This document shows positions 25,425 through 33,546 of a stretch of 64,000 nucleotides of DNA, piece after piece. Source of the DNA: Amycolatopsis sp. NBRC 101858. GTDB taxonomy: Bacteria; Actinomycetota; Actinomycetes; Mycobacteriales; Pseudonocardiaceae. Where the stretch lies: NCBI RefSeq assembly GCF_030269325.1, contig NZ_BSTD01000006.1:558001-622000 (forward strand), in the 5' to 3' direction. Below the pieces are notes generated by a model. That model was not told the origin of the DNA. It was given only the letters and a program-made list of their open reading frames with translations, and searched no databases. Made by a program: the position numbers and the translations under genes. Each line of letters starts with the position of its first letter. The stretch's first letter is position 1.

Positions 25425-26507
25425 ATGACGCTCTCCGCCGGACCGGCCACCATCGGTGACCTCGACGCCGCGCGCACCACGTCGATCAGTCCGCTCATTT
25501 CGCCCGCGATGCTGCGCGAAGACCATCCCGTCGACGCCGCCGTCGCCAAGGTGGTGCGGCAGGGCCGCGCCGAAACGGTCGACATCCTCGAAGGCCGGGA
25601 CGACCGGCTGCTCGTGGTCGTCGGCCCGTGCTCGGTGCACGACCCGGAAGCCGCCCTCGACTACGGCCGCCGGCTGGCCGCGAAGGCCGAGGAACTGCGC
25701 GGCGAACTGCACATCGTGATGCGCGTGTACTTCGAGAAGCCGCGCACCACGCTGGGTTGGAAGGGCCTGATCAACGACCCGGACCTCGACGGCACGTTCG
25801 CCGTCAACAAGGGCCTGCGGATGGCGCGGAAGCTGCTGCTCGACGTCTCCGGGCTCGGCCTGCCGGTCGGGTGCGAGTTCCTCGACCCGATCACGCCGCA
25901 GTTCATCGCCGACATCGTGACGTGGGGGTCGATCGGCGCGCGGACCGCGGCGAGCCAGGTGCACCGCCAGCTGTGCAGCGCGCTGTCGATGCCGGTGGGC
26001 ATCAAGAACTCGACCGAGGGCGACGTCCAGGTGGCGGTCGACGCGACCCGCGCGGCCGCGGCGAGCCACGTGTTCCCGGGCATCAACACCGACGGCCTGG
26101 CGGCGCTGCTGACGACGTCGGGCAACCCGGACTGCCACGTGATCCTGCGCGGCCACAACGGCGGCCCGAACTACGACGCGGCCACGGTGACCGACACCCT
26201 GGCCCGGCTGGCGAAGTCGGGCCTGCCGGAGCGCGTGATCATCGACGCGAGCCACGGCAACAGCGGCAAGGACCACGTCCGGCAGGGCGAGGTGGTCCGC
26301 GAGCTGGCTTCGCGGATTTCGTCCGGTGAGCGCGGGATCTCGGGGCTGATGATGGAGAGCTTCCTGGCGGGCGGTCGCCAGGACCTCGACCTGGGGCACC
26401 CGGAGAAGCTGACGTACGGGCAATCGATCACCGACGCGTGCCTGGCGTGGGACGACACGGCCCCGCTGCTGGACGAGCTGGCTTCGGCGGTGCGGGCGCG
26501 CCGCTGA
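25425..26507 (+). CDS. 3-deoxy-7-phosphoheptulonate (DAHP) synthase, class I
   Basis: 360 residues of the AroF/G/H type. VVVGPCSVHDPEAALDYGRRL, MRVYFEKPRTTLGWKGLINDP, PVGCEFLDPITPQFIAD and IIDASHGNSGKDH are the metal, PEP and erythrose-4-phosphate site segments. It condenses PEP and erythrose 4-phosphate as the first step of aromatic biosynthesis. AGGAAGGA lies 12 nt before the ATG. Regulation is probably by the aromatic leader peptide upstream, and by end-product inhibition as usual in the family. A terminator follows at 26523. Confidence 0.95.
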   Translation: MTLSAGPATIGDLDAARTTSISPLISPAMLREDHPVDAAVAKVVRQGRAETVDILEGRDDRLLVVVGPCSVHDPEAALDYGRRLAAKAEELRGELHIVMRVYFEKPRTTLGWKGLINDPDLDGTFAVNKGLRMARKLLLDVSGLGLPVGCEFLDPITPQFIADIVTWGSIGARTAASQVHRQLCSALSMPVGIKNSTEGDVQVAVDATRAAAASHVFPGINTDGLAALLTTSGNPDCHVILRGHNGGPNYDAATVTDTLARLAKSGLPERVIIDASHGNSGKDHVRQGEVVRELASRISSGERGISGLMMESFLAGGRQDLDLGHPEKLTYGQSITDACLAWDDTAPLLDELASAVRARR

Positions 26508-26522
26508 GAGGTCCCCGGCCTG

Positions 26523-26557
26523 GGGGTCCCCCGGTTTTCACGTTACCGGGGGACCCC
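26523..26557 (+). terminator. terminator after DAHP synthase
   Basis: A perfect 13-bp stem (GGGGTCCCCCGGT / ACCGGGGGACCCC) with a 9-nt loop, 16 bp after the DAHP synthase stop. Confidence 0.85.
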
Positions 26558-26577
26558 GACAGTTTTCGGTGGCGAGG

Positions 26578-26706
26578 TCAGCGCATCAGCGGCAACGACC
26601 CGACCAGCCAGTCGACGCGCTTGGGCGGGCCGTGCAGGGCGACGCCGACGCTCTCGAGGTCCGCGATGGCCATCGCCGCCGGCTTGGCCGTGTACTCCGC
26701 GTAGGT
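26578..26706 (-). pseudogene. C-terminal gene remnant
   Basis: A minus-strand stretch of about 42 codons ending in TGA reads TYAEYTAKPAAMAIADLE... DWLVGSLPLMR with strongly GC-biased third positions. There is no plausible start, and upstream the frame runs into unrelated sequence. It looks like the C-terminal end of a lost gene; the family is not recognised. Confidence 0.45.
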
Positions 26707-26707
26707 C

Positions 26708-26812
26708 CGGCAGCTCTGGGCGAGCGCCCTGCTGCAGGAGGACGCTAAGCAGACCACCAAGGAACTCGCCCGCAAGCTGCACATCGCGCAGTCGACGTGC
26801 CTCGAGCGGGTT
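26708..26812 (+). pseudogene. fragment of an Lrp/AsnC-family regulator
   Basis: In one plus-strand frame the sequence reads ALLQEDAKQTTKELARKL and then HIAQSTCLERVR, which is the helix-turn-helix of AsnC/Lrp regulators (family form: tNkELAxxvgvapSTclxRVrrL). There is no start codon in reach, and the frame is broken directly after the motif. The rest of the gap up to 26919 shows only short coding-like snatches. Together with the neighbouring remnant this marks a scar of deletion. Confidence 0.55.
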
Positions 26813-26919
26813 CGTCCTCGACCGGCTGACCCAGCGCAAGGAGATCGTCGACGATCTTCACCCACTTCCGCCGCACCGTAGTCAGCCCACTGACGCCGGT
26901 GGTTCCCGACGGCGAGTGA

Positions 26920-27408
26920 TCAGCGGCGCGGGAAGTAGTTCTCGATGACGTCCCACCGGGCCAGGTTGTGCTTCGCGTCCGCGAGGGCGTCGTGCTGGTC
27001 GGTGGGGGCCGACGGGAGCTTCGGCTTGCCCGCGTCCTCCCAGCGCTGGCGCAGGTCGCGCGTGAAGCGGGGCAGCTGCCTCGGCAACGCCGGCATCGGG
27101 CCCCACAGCTGGGCGAGCGCGACGTGGTCGTACGCGGCGAACCACGCCCACAGCTCGATCCCGCCCGGCGGCTTGCCGAAGAACTCCAGCAGGTCGGCGC
27201 GGATCTTCTCGCGGCTGCGCCACGCCCGGTCGGCCGGGGACGGCAGCTTGTCCAGGACGTTGTCCCGGACCCACTGGCCGGCCTTCGAGGGGTCGAACTC
27301 GGTCGACACCGCGTAGAACTCGCGGCCCCGCTCGTCGACGACACCGATGGACACCAGGTCGATGGTCACGCCGTCTTCGATGAATTCGGTGTCGTAGAAG
27401 AAACGCAC
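26920..27408 (-). CDS. RNase AS, DEDD-type 3'-5' exoribonuclease
   Basis: 162 residues. The DEDD motifs are visible: FFYDTEFIEDG (Asp/Glu), WAWFAAYDHVAL, and HDALADAKHNL (His/Asp). Matches the mycobacterial Rv2179c family, which trims adenylate-rich RNA 3' ends. GTG start; TAGGGT ends 6 nt upstream, so a leaderless transcript is possible. It is also only 17 bp downstream of the acyltransferase gene, so readthrough from that operon is likely. Confidence 0.92.
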   Translation of the reverse strand: MRFFYDTEFIEDGVTIDLVSIGVVDERGREFYAVSTEFDPSKAGQWVRDNVLDKLPSPADRAWRSREKIRADLLEFFGKPPGGIELWAWFAAYDHVALAQLWGPMPALPRQLPRFTRDLRQRWEDAGKPKLPSAPTDQHDALADAKHNLARWDVIENYFPRR

Positions 27409-27425
27409 CGGTGAACCCTAGTGGG

Positions 27426-28187
27426 TCAGCCGACCTTCGAATCCGGCACCCGGGCCGCGTCGTGCGCCGAGGGCTGAGAAGGCACCTTGGGCTTCACCCC
27501 GGCGGCTTCGGCGGCGAGCAGTTCCTTCGCCTTCGCCGCGTAGATGTCGACGTACTCCTGGCCGGACAGCTCCATCAGCGCGTACATGATCTCGTCGGTG
27601 ATCGACCGCTCGATGAACCGGTCACCGGCAAGTCCTTCGTACCGCGAAAAGTCCAGCGGCTTGCCGAAGCGGACCTCGAGGCGGCGCGGCCACCACATCT
27701 TGGAGCCGATCGGGTTGACCTTGTCCGTGCCGATCATCGCCACCGGGACGACGACGCCGCCGGACTCCAGGGCGATCCGGGCGACGCCGGTCTTGCCCTT
27801 GTACAGCCGGCCGTCCGGGGAGCGGGTGCCCTCGGGGTAGATGCCGAGCAGGTGGCCGGCCTTGACCAGGCGGGTCGCCGTGTCGAGCGCGGCCTGGGCG
27901 GCGTTGCCGCCGGAGCGGTCGATCGGGAACTGGCCGACACCGGTGAAGAACCACTTCTTGAGCAGGCCCTTGAAGCCGGGCTCGGTGAAGTACTCGGACT
28001 TGGCCGGGAAGGTCACCTTGCGCTTGACGCGCAGCGGCATGAAGAACGAGTCCGCGACCGCCAGGTGGTTGCCGGCCAGGATCGCCCCGCCGCTCTCGGG
28101 GATGTTCTCCGCGCCGACGACCTTGGTCGGCCACAGCGTCTTGAGCAGCGGTCCGATGAATACCCACTTCATGAGCCAGTACAGCAC
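27426..28187 (-). CDS. 1-acylglycerol-3-phosphate acyltransferase (PlsC family)
   Basis: 253 residues from GTG at 28187 with a GAGG-type site upstream; the frame extends 30 codons further without support. Acyltransferase motifs are present: NHLAVADSFF (HxxxxD), GVGQFPIDRSGG, and YPEGTRSPDGRLYKGKTGVARIA. It acylates lysophosphatidate or a related lipid acceptor at the membrane. Corresponds by family and position to Rv2182c of M. tuberculosis. Confidence 0.9.
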   Translation of the reverse strand: MLYWLMKWVFIGPLLKTLWPTKVVGAENIPESGGAILAGNHLAVADSFFMPLRVKRKVTFPAKSEYFTEPGFKGLLKKWFFTGVGQFPIDRSGGNAAQAALDTATRLVKAGHLLGIYPEGTRSPDGRLYKGKTGVARIALESGGVVVPVAMIGTDKVNPIGSKMWWPRRLEVRFGKPLDFSRYEGLAGDRFIERSITDEIMYALMELSGQEYVDIYAAKAKELLAAEAAGVKPKVPSQPSAHDAARVPDSKVG

Positions 28188-28396
28188 CGGTGCCTCAGTC
28201 CTCCATCGCAGCTCAACCCCTGTCACCCGCGACGGCCAGCCTACGAAGCCCGGTGGCCGCCGCACAACGGAGACCACCCGGTTACCACCCGGCAGCGATC
28301 GATCTCACAGGGAATTCCGGGTCCGGGCGGAGCCCCACAAGGTCCGCGAGCCGTGAGAGCATGGACGAATCCACCGCTCACACGGAAGGCGATCGC

Positions 28397-29164
28397 ATGG
28401 GCGTGCTCGCCGGCGCGGAACCGTTCGGCCACACCGGTTCGGCCGAGACCGGGTTCCTGCTCTGCCACGGGTTCACCGGTACCCCGGCGAGCATGCGGGC
28501 CTGGGGTGACCACCTGGCCGGGGCCGGGTTCACGGTGCGCTGCCCGCTGCTGCCGGGGCACGGCACCCGCTGGCCGGACCTCAACCGCACGACGTGGGAA
28601 GACTGGTACGGCGCCGTCCGCGAGGCGCTGCTCGCGCTGCTGTCGACCTGCCAGACCGTGTTCGTCGGCGGTCTCTCGATGGGCGGCACGCTCACCCTGC
28701 GCCTGGCCGAGGAGTTCGGCGACCGGATCGCCGGGATCGTCCTGGTCAACCCGTCGGTGACGCGGCTGAAGTGGGACACCAAGCTGCTGCCGGTGCTGGG
28801 CAAGATCGTGCCGTCGGTGCCGGCGATCGCGAACGACATCAAGAAGCCGGGCGAGACCGAGCTGGCCTACCCGCGCACGCCGGTGAAGGCCGCGGCGAGC
28901 CTGGCGAAGCTGTGGGCGCTCGTGCGCGCGGACCTGCCCAAGGTCACGCAGCCGGTGCTGCTGCTGCACTCGTCGGTCGACCACGTCGTCGAGCCGGAGA
29001 ACTCGCGGCTGGTGCTGGCGGGGGTCTCGAGCACCGACGTCACCGAGGTCGTGCTGGAGAACAGCTACCACGTCGCGACGCAGGACAACGACGCCGAGGT
29101 CATCTTCACGCGTAGCGTCGAGTTCGCGAAGGCGCACGCCGCACAGCCTGAGGAGACCGCATGA
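28397..29164 (+). CDS. alpha/beta hydrolase, carboxylesterase type
   Basis: 255 residues. GFLLCHGFTGTPASMRAWGDHL near the N-terminus, nucleophile elbow GGLSMGGT, Asp in SSVDHVVEP and His in NSYHVATQD complete the triad. Resembles Est30-like carboxylesterases and monoacylglycerol lipases. The ATG at 28397 has GGAAGG 7 nt upstream; an ATG 12 codons earlier has only a weak site. Its stop overlaps the next start (ATGA), so translation is coupled. Confidence 0.88.
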   Translation: MGVLAGAEPFGHTGSAETGFLLCHGFTGTPASMRAWGDHLAGAGFTVRCPLLPGHGTRWPDLNRTTWEDWYGAVREALLALLSTCQTVFVGGLSMGGTLTLRLAEEFGDRIAGIVLVNPSVTRLKWDTKLLPVLGKIVPSVPAIANDIKKPGETELAYPRTPVKAAASLAKLWALVRADLPKVTQPVLLLHSSVDHVVEPENSRLVLAGVSSTDVTEVVLENSYHVATQDNDAEVIFTRSVEFAKAHAAQPEETA

Positions 29165-29694
29165 GCCGGGGGAAGGACGGGCCGGAGGACGTCGACGCGA
29201 CGTTCGCCGAGATCGTCGCCGACCTGCGGGCCGACGGATTCGGGCTCCCCGAAGAGGACACCGCGGACACCGCCGACAAGACCGACAAGGCCGGCGCCGC
29301 GGACGGCTTCGGCGTCGAGAGCGAGTCGCGCCGGACGCCGGACCGGCCCGCCGAACCGCCGGCCGCGGACACCCCGCCGGAACCCGGCTGGCGCTCCGGG
29401 GGCACGTCGTGGGACACGACGATGTTCTCCGACGACCCGGCCGGCGACGACGAGCACTACGTCCCACCCGAGCCGCCGCCGCTGCCGCGGCCGAAGATGG
29501 GCGCGTTCCTCATCCTGCTGCTGTTCCTGGCCGGGCTGTTCCTGCTGATCCTGCCCGGTGCGATCGGGGTCGGGCCGACGGTGGCGACGCCGCTGGGCAT
29601 CCTCGCGCTCGCGACGTCGATCGCGTTGCTGCTGCTGCGCGTCCGGCAGGGCCCGCCGCCCGGCGCCGACCCCAGCAACGGCGCCCAGGTCTGA
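29161..29694 (+). CDS. acidic protein with two C-terminal membrane helices
   Basis: 177 residues. The first 115 residues are disordered-looking, acidic and Pro-rich; then MGAFLILLLFLAGLFLLILPG and a second hydrophobic stretch (GILALATSIALLLL) form a hairpin in the membrane. No catalytic motif is recognised. Overlaps the hydrolase gene by 4 bp and is followed by the GCS2 gene after 10 bp, so it belongs to a three-gene operon. Confidence 0.75.
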   Translation: MSRGKDGPEDVDATFAEIVADLRADGFGLPEEDTADTADKTDKAGAADGFGVESESRRTPDRPAEPPAADTPPEPGWRSGGTSWDTTMFSDDPAGDDEHYVPPEPPPLPRPKMGAFLILLLFLAGLFLLILPGAIGVGPTVATPLGILALATSIALLLLRVRQGPPPGADPSNGAQV

Positions 29695-29704
29695 CGCCAC
29701 GCCG

Positions 29705-30844
29705 ATGAACATCGAGTTCAGCCCTTCGCGGCGGTCGACCGTCGGCGCGGAATGGGAGCTCGGCCTGGTCGACCGGCGCAGCGGCGAGCTGTCGTCGGTC
29801 GCCGAGCGGATCCTCGAGGCCGTCCGGCCCGACGGGCAGGCCGAGCACCCGAAGATCAAGCAGGAGCTGCTGCTCAACACCATCGAGGTCATCACCGGCG
29901 TCTGCGACACGATCGCCGGGGTCAAGGCGGACCTCGCGGAGTCCCTCGACGTCCTGCACGGCGTCGCCGACCCGCTCGGCGTCGAGATGTTCTCGGCCGG
30001 CACGCACCCCTTCTCGAACTGGTACCAGCAGAAGGTCACCGACAAGGAGCGCTACGCCAAGCTGATCGACCGCACGCAGTGGTGGGGCCGGCAGATGCTG
30101 ATCTACGGCGTGCACGTCCACGTCGGGGTCGACCACCGCGACAAGGTCCTGCCGATCCTCGACGCGCTGCTGAACTACGCGCCGCACCTGCAGGCGCTCT
30201 CGGCGTCGTCGCCGTACTGGGGCGCCGAGGACACCGGGTACGCGTCGAACCGGGCGCTGATGTTCCAGCAGCTGCCGACGGCCGGGCTGCCGTTCCAGTT
30301 CCGGAAGTGGGCCGAGCTGGAGAGCTACACCGAGGACATGTTCACCACCGGCGTGATCGACCACTTCTCGGAGATCCGCTGGGACATCCGGCCGGCACCG
30401 CACCTGGGCACGATCGAGATGCGCGTCTGCGACGGGCTGCCGACGCTGGAAGAGGTCGGCGCGATCTCGGCGCTGACGCAGTGCCTGGTCGACGACTTCA
30501 GCGAGCGCCTCGACGACGGCGAGATCCTCCCCACCCTGCCGCCGTGGCACGTCCAGGAGAACAAGTGGCGGGCGGCCCGCTACGGCACGGACGCGATCGT
30601 CATCCTGGACGCGGCCGGGCGCGAGCGGCTGGTCACCGACGACATCGCCGACCTGCTGGACCGGCTCGAGCCGGTGGCGCGGCGCCTGGACTGCGTTGCC
30701 GAGCTGCGCGACGTCGAGACGATCCTGCGCTACGGGCCGAGCTACCGGCGCCAGCGCGCGGTCGCCCAGGCGCACAAGGGCAGCCTCAAGGCCGTGATGG
30801 CGTCGCTGGTCGCCGAGATGCGCGACGGCATCCCGCGCGGCTAG
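29705..30844 (+). CDS. carboxylate-amine ligase, glutamate-cysteine ligase GCS2 family (YbdK)
   Basis: 379 residues. RSTVGAEWELGLVDRRSGEL (Mg/ATP Glu motif), the pair GVHVHVGVD and LSASSPYW, and TIEMRVCDGLPT are family signatures. YbdK-type enzymes show weak gamma-glutamylcysteine synthetase activity; the true substrate in actinobacteria, which use mycothiol, is uncertain. No obvious ribosome binding site; coupled to the upstream gene by the short gap. Overlaps the NUDIX gene tail-to-tail by 4 bp. Confidence 0.9.
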   Translation: MNIEFSPSRRSTVGAEWELGLVDRRSGELSSVAERILEAVRPDGQAEHPKIKQELLLNTIEVITGVCDTIAGVKADLAESLDVLHGVADPLGVEMFSAGTHPFSNWYQQKVTDKERYAKLIDRTQWWGRQMLIYGVHVHVGVDHRDKVLPILDALLNYAPHLQALSASSPYWGAEDTGYASNRALMFQQLPTAGLPFQFRKWAELESYTEDMFTTGVIDHFSEIRWDIRPAPHLGTIEMRVCDGLPTLEEVGAISALTQCLVDDFSERLDDGEILPTLPPWHVQENKWRAARYGTDAIVILDAAGRERLVTDDIADLLDRLEPVARRLDCVAELRDVETILRYGPSYRRQRAVAQAHKGSLKAVMASLVAEMRDGIPRG

Positions 30845-31683
30845 AGCTCGTCGAGCTGGGAGCGGAGCGTGCCCGGGCCGAGGATCGACGCGCCGAGCGC
30901 GGTCACCCGGCCGCGCAGTTCGCGGTCGGCGGTCGCCACCAGGACCCGCGCCTGCTGCTGCGCGACGACCTCGACGATCTTCGAGTCGCCGTCGGTGTCG
31001 GCCGCGACGACCTCCACGCCCGGGACGCCGGTGACGTGCTTGGCCTTGCCTTCGACGACCAGGACGATCCGCGGCCACCAGGTCACGGCCGGGTCGCCGG
31101 GGTCCGGCACGCCGGCTTCGGCGAGTTTCGCGAGCTGGTCGCGCAGGCGCTCGGCGGCGCCGTGGCGGTCGCGCCACCAGCCGTCCGGCCGCGAGCCGAC
31201 GACGTTGGCGGCGTCGACGACGAGCACCAGCTCCTGCCCGACGCGGTCGCGCAGGTCCGGCCAGGCGGCGGCGAAGTCGCGGTGCAGCCGATAGGTGGGC
31301 ACGTCGTCGGGGTCCACCCAGCGCACCTCCGCACTTTCGGTGTTGGCGACCTTCGCTTCCGCGCCGGCGGCCAGCGCGAGGACGGTCGTGTAGCTCCAGT
31401 CCCCATGGTCCACCACGGACGCCGACACCGCGCGGAAGGACTCGGCGGGGACGGAGGCCTCTTCGAACGCTTCGCGCGCGGCCGCGGTCACGGCGGTCTC
31501 CCCGGCTTCGATGGCTCCGCCGGGCAACGCCCAGGTGCGGCCGTGGTGCACCCACCAGGCCCGGCGCTGCAGGAGGACGCCGCGCGCGGGGTCGACGAGC
31601 AGCAGGCCGGCGGCGCCGTAGCGGCCCCAGTGCAGGTGCCCGCAGGAACATTTGACGAAGACGCTCGCGGACGCGTGACTCAC
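30841..31683 (-). CDS. NUDIX hydrolase fused to a NYN/YacP-type PIN-like domain
   Basis: 280 residues. Residues 1-145 form a NUDIX domain with the box GGAIEAGETAV..REAFEEAS; the last Gly of the consensus is Ser. Residues 150-280 form a NYN (YacP-like) nuclease domain: LVLVVDAANVVGSRPDGWW, DTDGDSKIVEVV and LVATADRELRGRV carry the acidic residues. The N-terminus has CSCGHLHWG, a possible metal or structural motif. The combination suggests cleaning of nucleotides or RNA caps coupled to RNA cleavage, which is inference. GTG start. Confidence 0.85.
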   Translation of the reverse strand: MSHASASVFVKCSCGHLHWGRYGAAGLLLVDPARGVLLQRRAWWVHHGRTWALPGGAIEAGETAVTAAAREAFEEASVPAESFRAVSASVVDHGDWSYTTVLALAAGAEAKVANTESAEVRWVDPDDVPTYRLHRDFAAAWPDLRDRVGQELVLVVDAANVVGSRPDGWWRDRHGAAERLRDQLAKLAEAGVPDPGDPAVTWWPRIVLVVEGKAKHVTGVPGVEVVAADTDGDSKIVEVVAQQQARVLVATADRELRGRVTALGASILGPGTLRSQLDEL

Positions 31684-31709
31684 CCAGCCAGCCTGTCACA
31701 ATTGCCGGC

Positions 31710-32186
31710 GTGACCCGGTTCGATCAGCTCAAGCCCACGTTCTGGGACCGCGGCCCCGGCGAGCCGCTGTCCGCCCGCGAGTTCGCCCACGCCGGACGCG
31801 AGCTGGGCGTCCGGCTGCCGATCGAGCTGGGCGAGCTGCTGGGCCTGCGCAACGGCGGCACGGTGGCCGCCTCGTTCGACGCCTTCCCGACGAGCAAACC
31901 GACGTCGTACAGCGACACGCACGTCCCGTTCGACCAGCTGCTCGGCGTCGGCGGCCGGCTGTCGATCCTGGACTCGCCGTACTTGAGCGACGAGTGGGAC
32001 CTGCCGAAGCGGGTCGTGGTGCTGTCCGGCGACGGCCACACGTGGGTCGCGCTGGACTACCGCCGCTCGGCGGAGCCGTCGGTCACGTGGTTCGACGTCG
32101 AGCTGGAGTCGGAACTGGCCTTGGCGCCGACGTTCCGGGAGTTCCTCGAAGGGTTGGTGCCGTCGGGGAGCTTCCCCGAGGAGTGA
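31710..32186 (+). CDS. SMI1/KNR4 (SUKH) family protein
   Basis: 158 residues with the SUKH fold signature: ELGVRLPIELGELLGLRNGG near the N-terminus and VVLSGDGHTWVALDYR in the middle. SUKH proteins are often immunity proteins of contact-dependent toxin systems, but stand-alone copies are common and no toxin is adjacent. GTG start with an extended -10-like TGTCACAAT ending 7 nt upstream, so probably leaderless. Confidence 0.82.
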   Translation: MTRFDQLKPTFWDRGPGEPLSAREFAHAGRELGVRLPIELGELLGLRNGGTVAASFDAFPTSKPTSYSDTHVPFDQLLGVGGRLSILDSPYLSDEWDLPKRVVVLSGDGHTWVALDYRRSAEPSVTWFDVELESELALAPTFREFLEGLVPSGSFPEE

Positions 32187-32187
32187 G

Positions 32188-33141
32188 TCAGACCGGGGTC
32201 TTCGCCGCTTCCAACGCCAGTGCCGCCGCGCCGACGATCGCCGTGTCGTCGCCCAGGTGGGCCGTGCGGATGCGGGCCAGCGGGCGGTGCCGGGCTCCCG
32301 TGATCGCGCCCGCGTAGTGCTCGCGGGCCTCGTCCAGGAACAGCGGTGCCGACTCCGACACTCCCCCGCCGATCACGATGATCTCCGGGTCGAACACGTC
32401 CGCCACCAGGGCCAGGCCCTCGCCGAGCCACTTGGCCAGCTCCGCCATCGCCAGCTGGGCGATCGGGTCGCCGTCGCGGGCCGCGCCGGCCACCCGCCTG
32501 CCCGTCACCGAGCCCGGGTCGCCCGCCACCTGCTGGGCCAGCACCGTCGAGCGCCCCGGGTGCCGCGCCAGCAGCTCCACCGCCGTCGCCGCCAGCGCCG
32601 TTCCGCTGCAGTAGCGCTCCCAGCAGCCGTACTTGCCGCACGGGCACGCCCGCCCGCCGCGGACCACCGTCAGGTGGCCCAGCTCGGGCGCGACGCCGTA
32701 CGCGCCGCGGAACAGCTTGCCGTCCAGCAGCAGGCCCGCGCCGATGCCCGTGCCCAGCGCCACCAGCGCCGCCACGTGGGCGCCGCGGGCCGCGCCGAAG
32801 CGGTGCTCGCCCACCATCGCCGCGTTGACGTCGTGCTCCAGCAGCACCGGCAGGCCGACGCGCTTCTCGATCCGGTCCGCGACCGGCGCGCCGCGCCACG
32901 CGAGGTGCGGCGCGAACATCACCGACCGGCGGTCGCGCGCCACGAACCCGGCCACGGCCAGCCCGACGCCCGCCACCTCGTGCCGGTTGCGCAGGCCCTC
33001 GACGACACCCGCGATGGCGTCCTCGAGGGCGCCCTCCTCGCTCGGCGTCGCGACACGTGCCGTGTCGAGCAGGGAACCGCGCTCGTCCACCACGCCGGCC
33101 CGGACGCTCGTCCCGCCGACGTCCACCCCTATCGTCCGCAC
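32188..33141 (-). CDS. ROK-family glucokinase
   Basis: 317 residues. IGVDVGGTSVRAGVVD (ATP motif), EHDVNAAMVGEHRFGAARG, PELGHLTVVRGG and the zinc motif CPCGKYGCWE define a ROK sugar kinase; a glucokinase role fits the actinobacterial GlkA pattern. It would feed glucose released by the GH1 enzyme into glycolysis. GTG directly after the stop of the preceding gene (no gap), in a tight operon 34673-32188. GlkA-type ROK kinases also mediate glucose repression in Streptomyces. Confidence 0.9.
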   Translation of the reverse strand: MRTIGVDVGGTSVRAGVVDERGSLLDTARVATPSEEGALEDAIAGVVEGLRNRHEVAGVGLAVAGFVARDRRSVMFAPHLAWRGAPVADRIEKRVGLPVLLEHDVNAAMVGEHRFGAARGAHVAALVALGTGIGAGLLLDGKLFRGAYGVAPELGHLTVVRGGRACPCGKYGCWERYCSGTALAATAVELLARHPGRSTVLAQQVAGDPGSVTGRRVAGAARDGDPIAQLAMAELAKWLGEGLALVADVFDPEIIVIGGGVSESAPLFLDEAREHYAGAITGARHRPLARIRTAHLGDDTAIVGAAALALEAAKTPV

Positions 33142-33546
33142 TCAGCTCTCCCACTCGTCGCGCCGGCGGACGGCGATGTGCTGCACCCGCACCGACACCG
33201 AAGCGTCCGCCGGTGGCCGCGGCGCGGGCCGGAACCCGGGCATGTGCACGCCCTCGTCCGGCTCCCAGCGGTCCGCGAGCACCGCCCGGAGCAACGCCAC
33301 GAGCTGCGCCAGCTGTTCCAGCAAGCGGGCCGCGAATTCCGGGCGCTCACCTCGCACAACGGCGACGATCGCACACAGCGGGCACCAGCCGCACGCCGAG
33401 GCGTCCGGTTTCGCCTGGTCAGGGTCCCCGTGCCCGGCGACGACGACCCCTTCGAGCCACGGCGCCGCCTTCTCCACGACCATCTCCACGAGCAGGCGGA
33501 TCTCCTCCGCGAGCTTCGGCCCGGCCGCCTCGTCCTCTTCGCTCAC
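33142..33546 (-). CDS. hypothetical protein upstream of glucokinase (DUF5304-like position)
   Basis: 134 residues: acidic N-terminus, a CGWCPLC motif in the middle and a helical segment PEFAARLLEQLAQLVALL. The GTG start overlaps the ArsA-family stop (GTGA) and its own stop abuts the glucokinase start. The position matches sco2127 next to glkA in Streptomyces coelicolor, which influences glucokinase expression; homology is suggested by order and pattern only. Confidence 0.65.
   Translation of the reverse strand: MSEEDEAAGPKLAEEIRLLVEMVVEKAAPWLEGVVVAGHGDPDQAKPDASACGWCPLCAIVAVVRGERPEFAARLLEQLAQLVALLRAVLADRWEPDEGVHMPGFRPAPRPPADASVSVRVQHIAVRRRDEWES

Noticed and set aside
31710..32186. SUKH protein as immunity gene of a polymorphic toxin system
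   Set aside because: No toxin, secretion or repeat gene is nearby; flanks are housekeeping genes.
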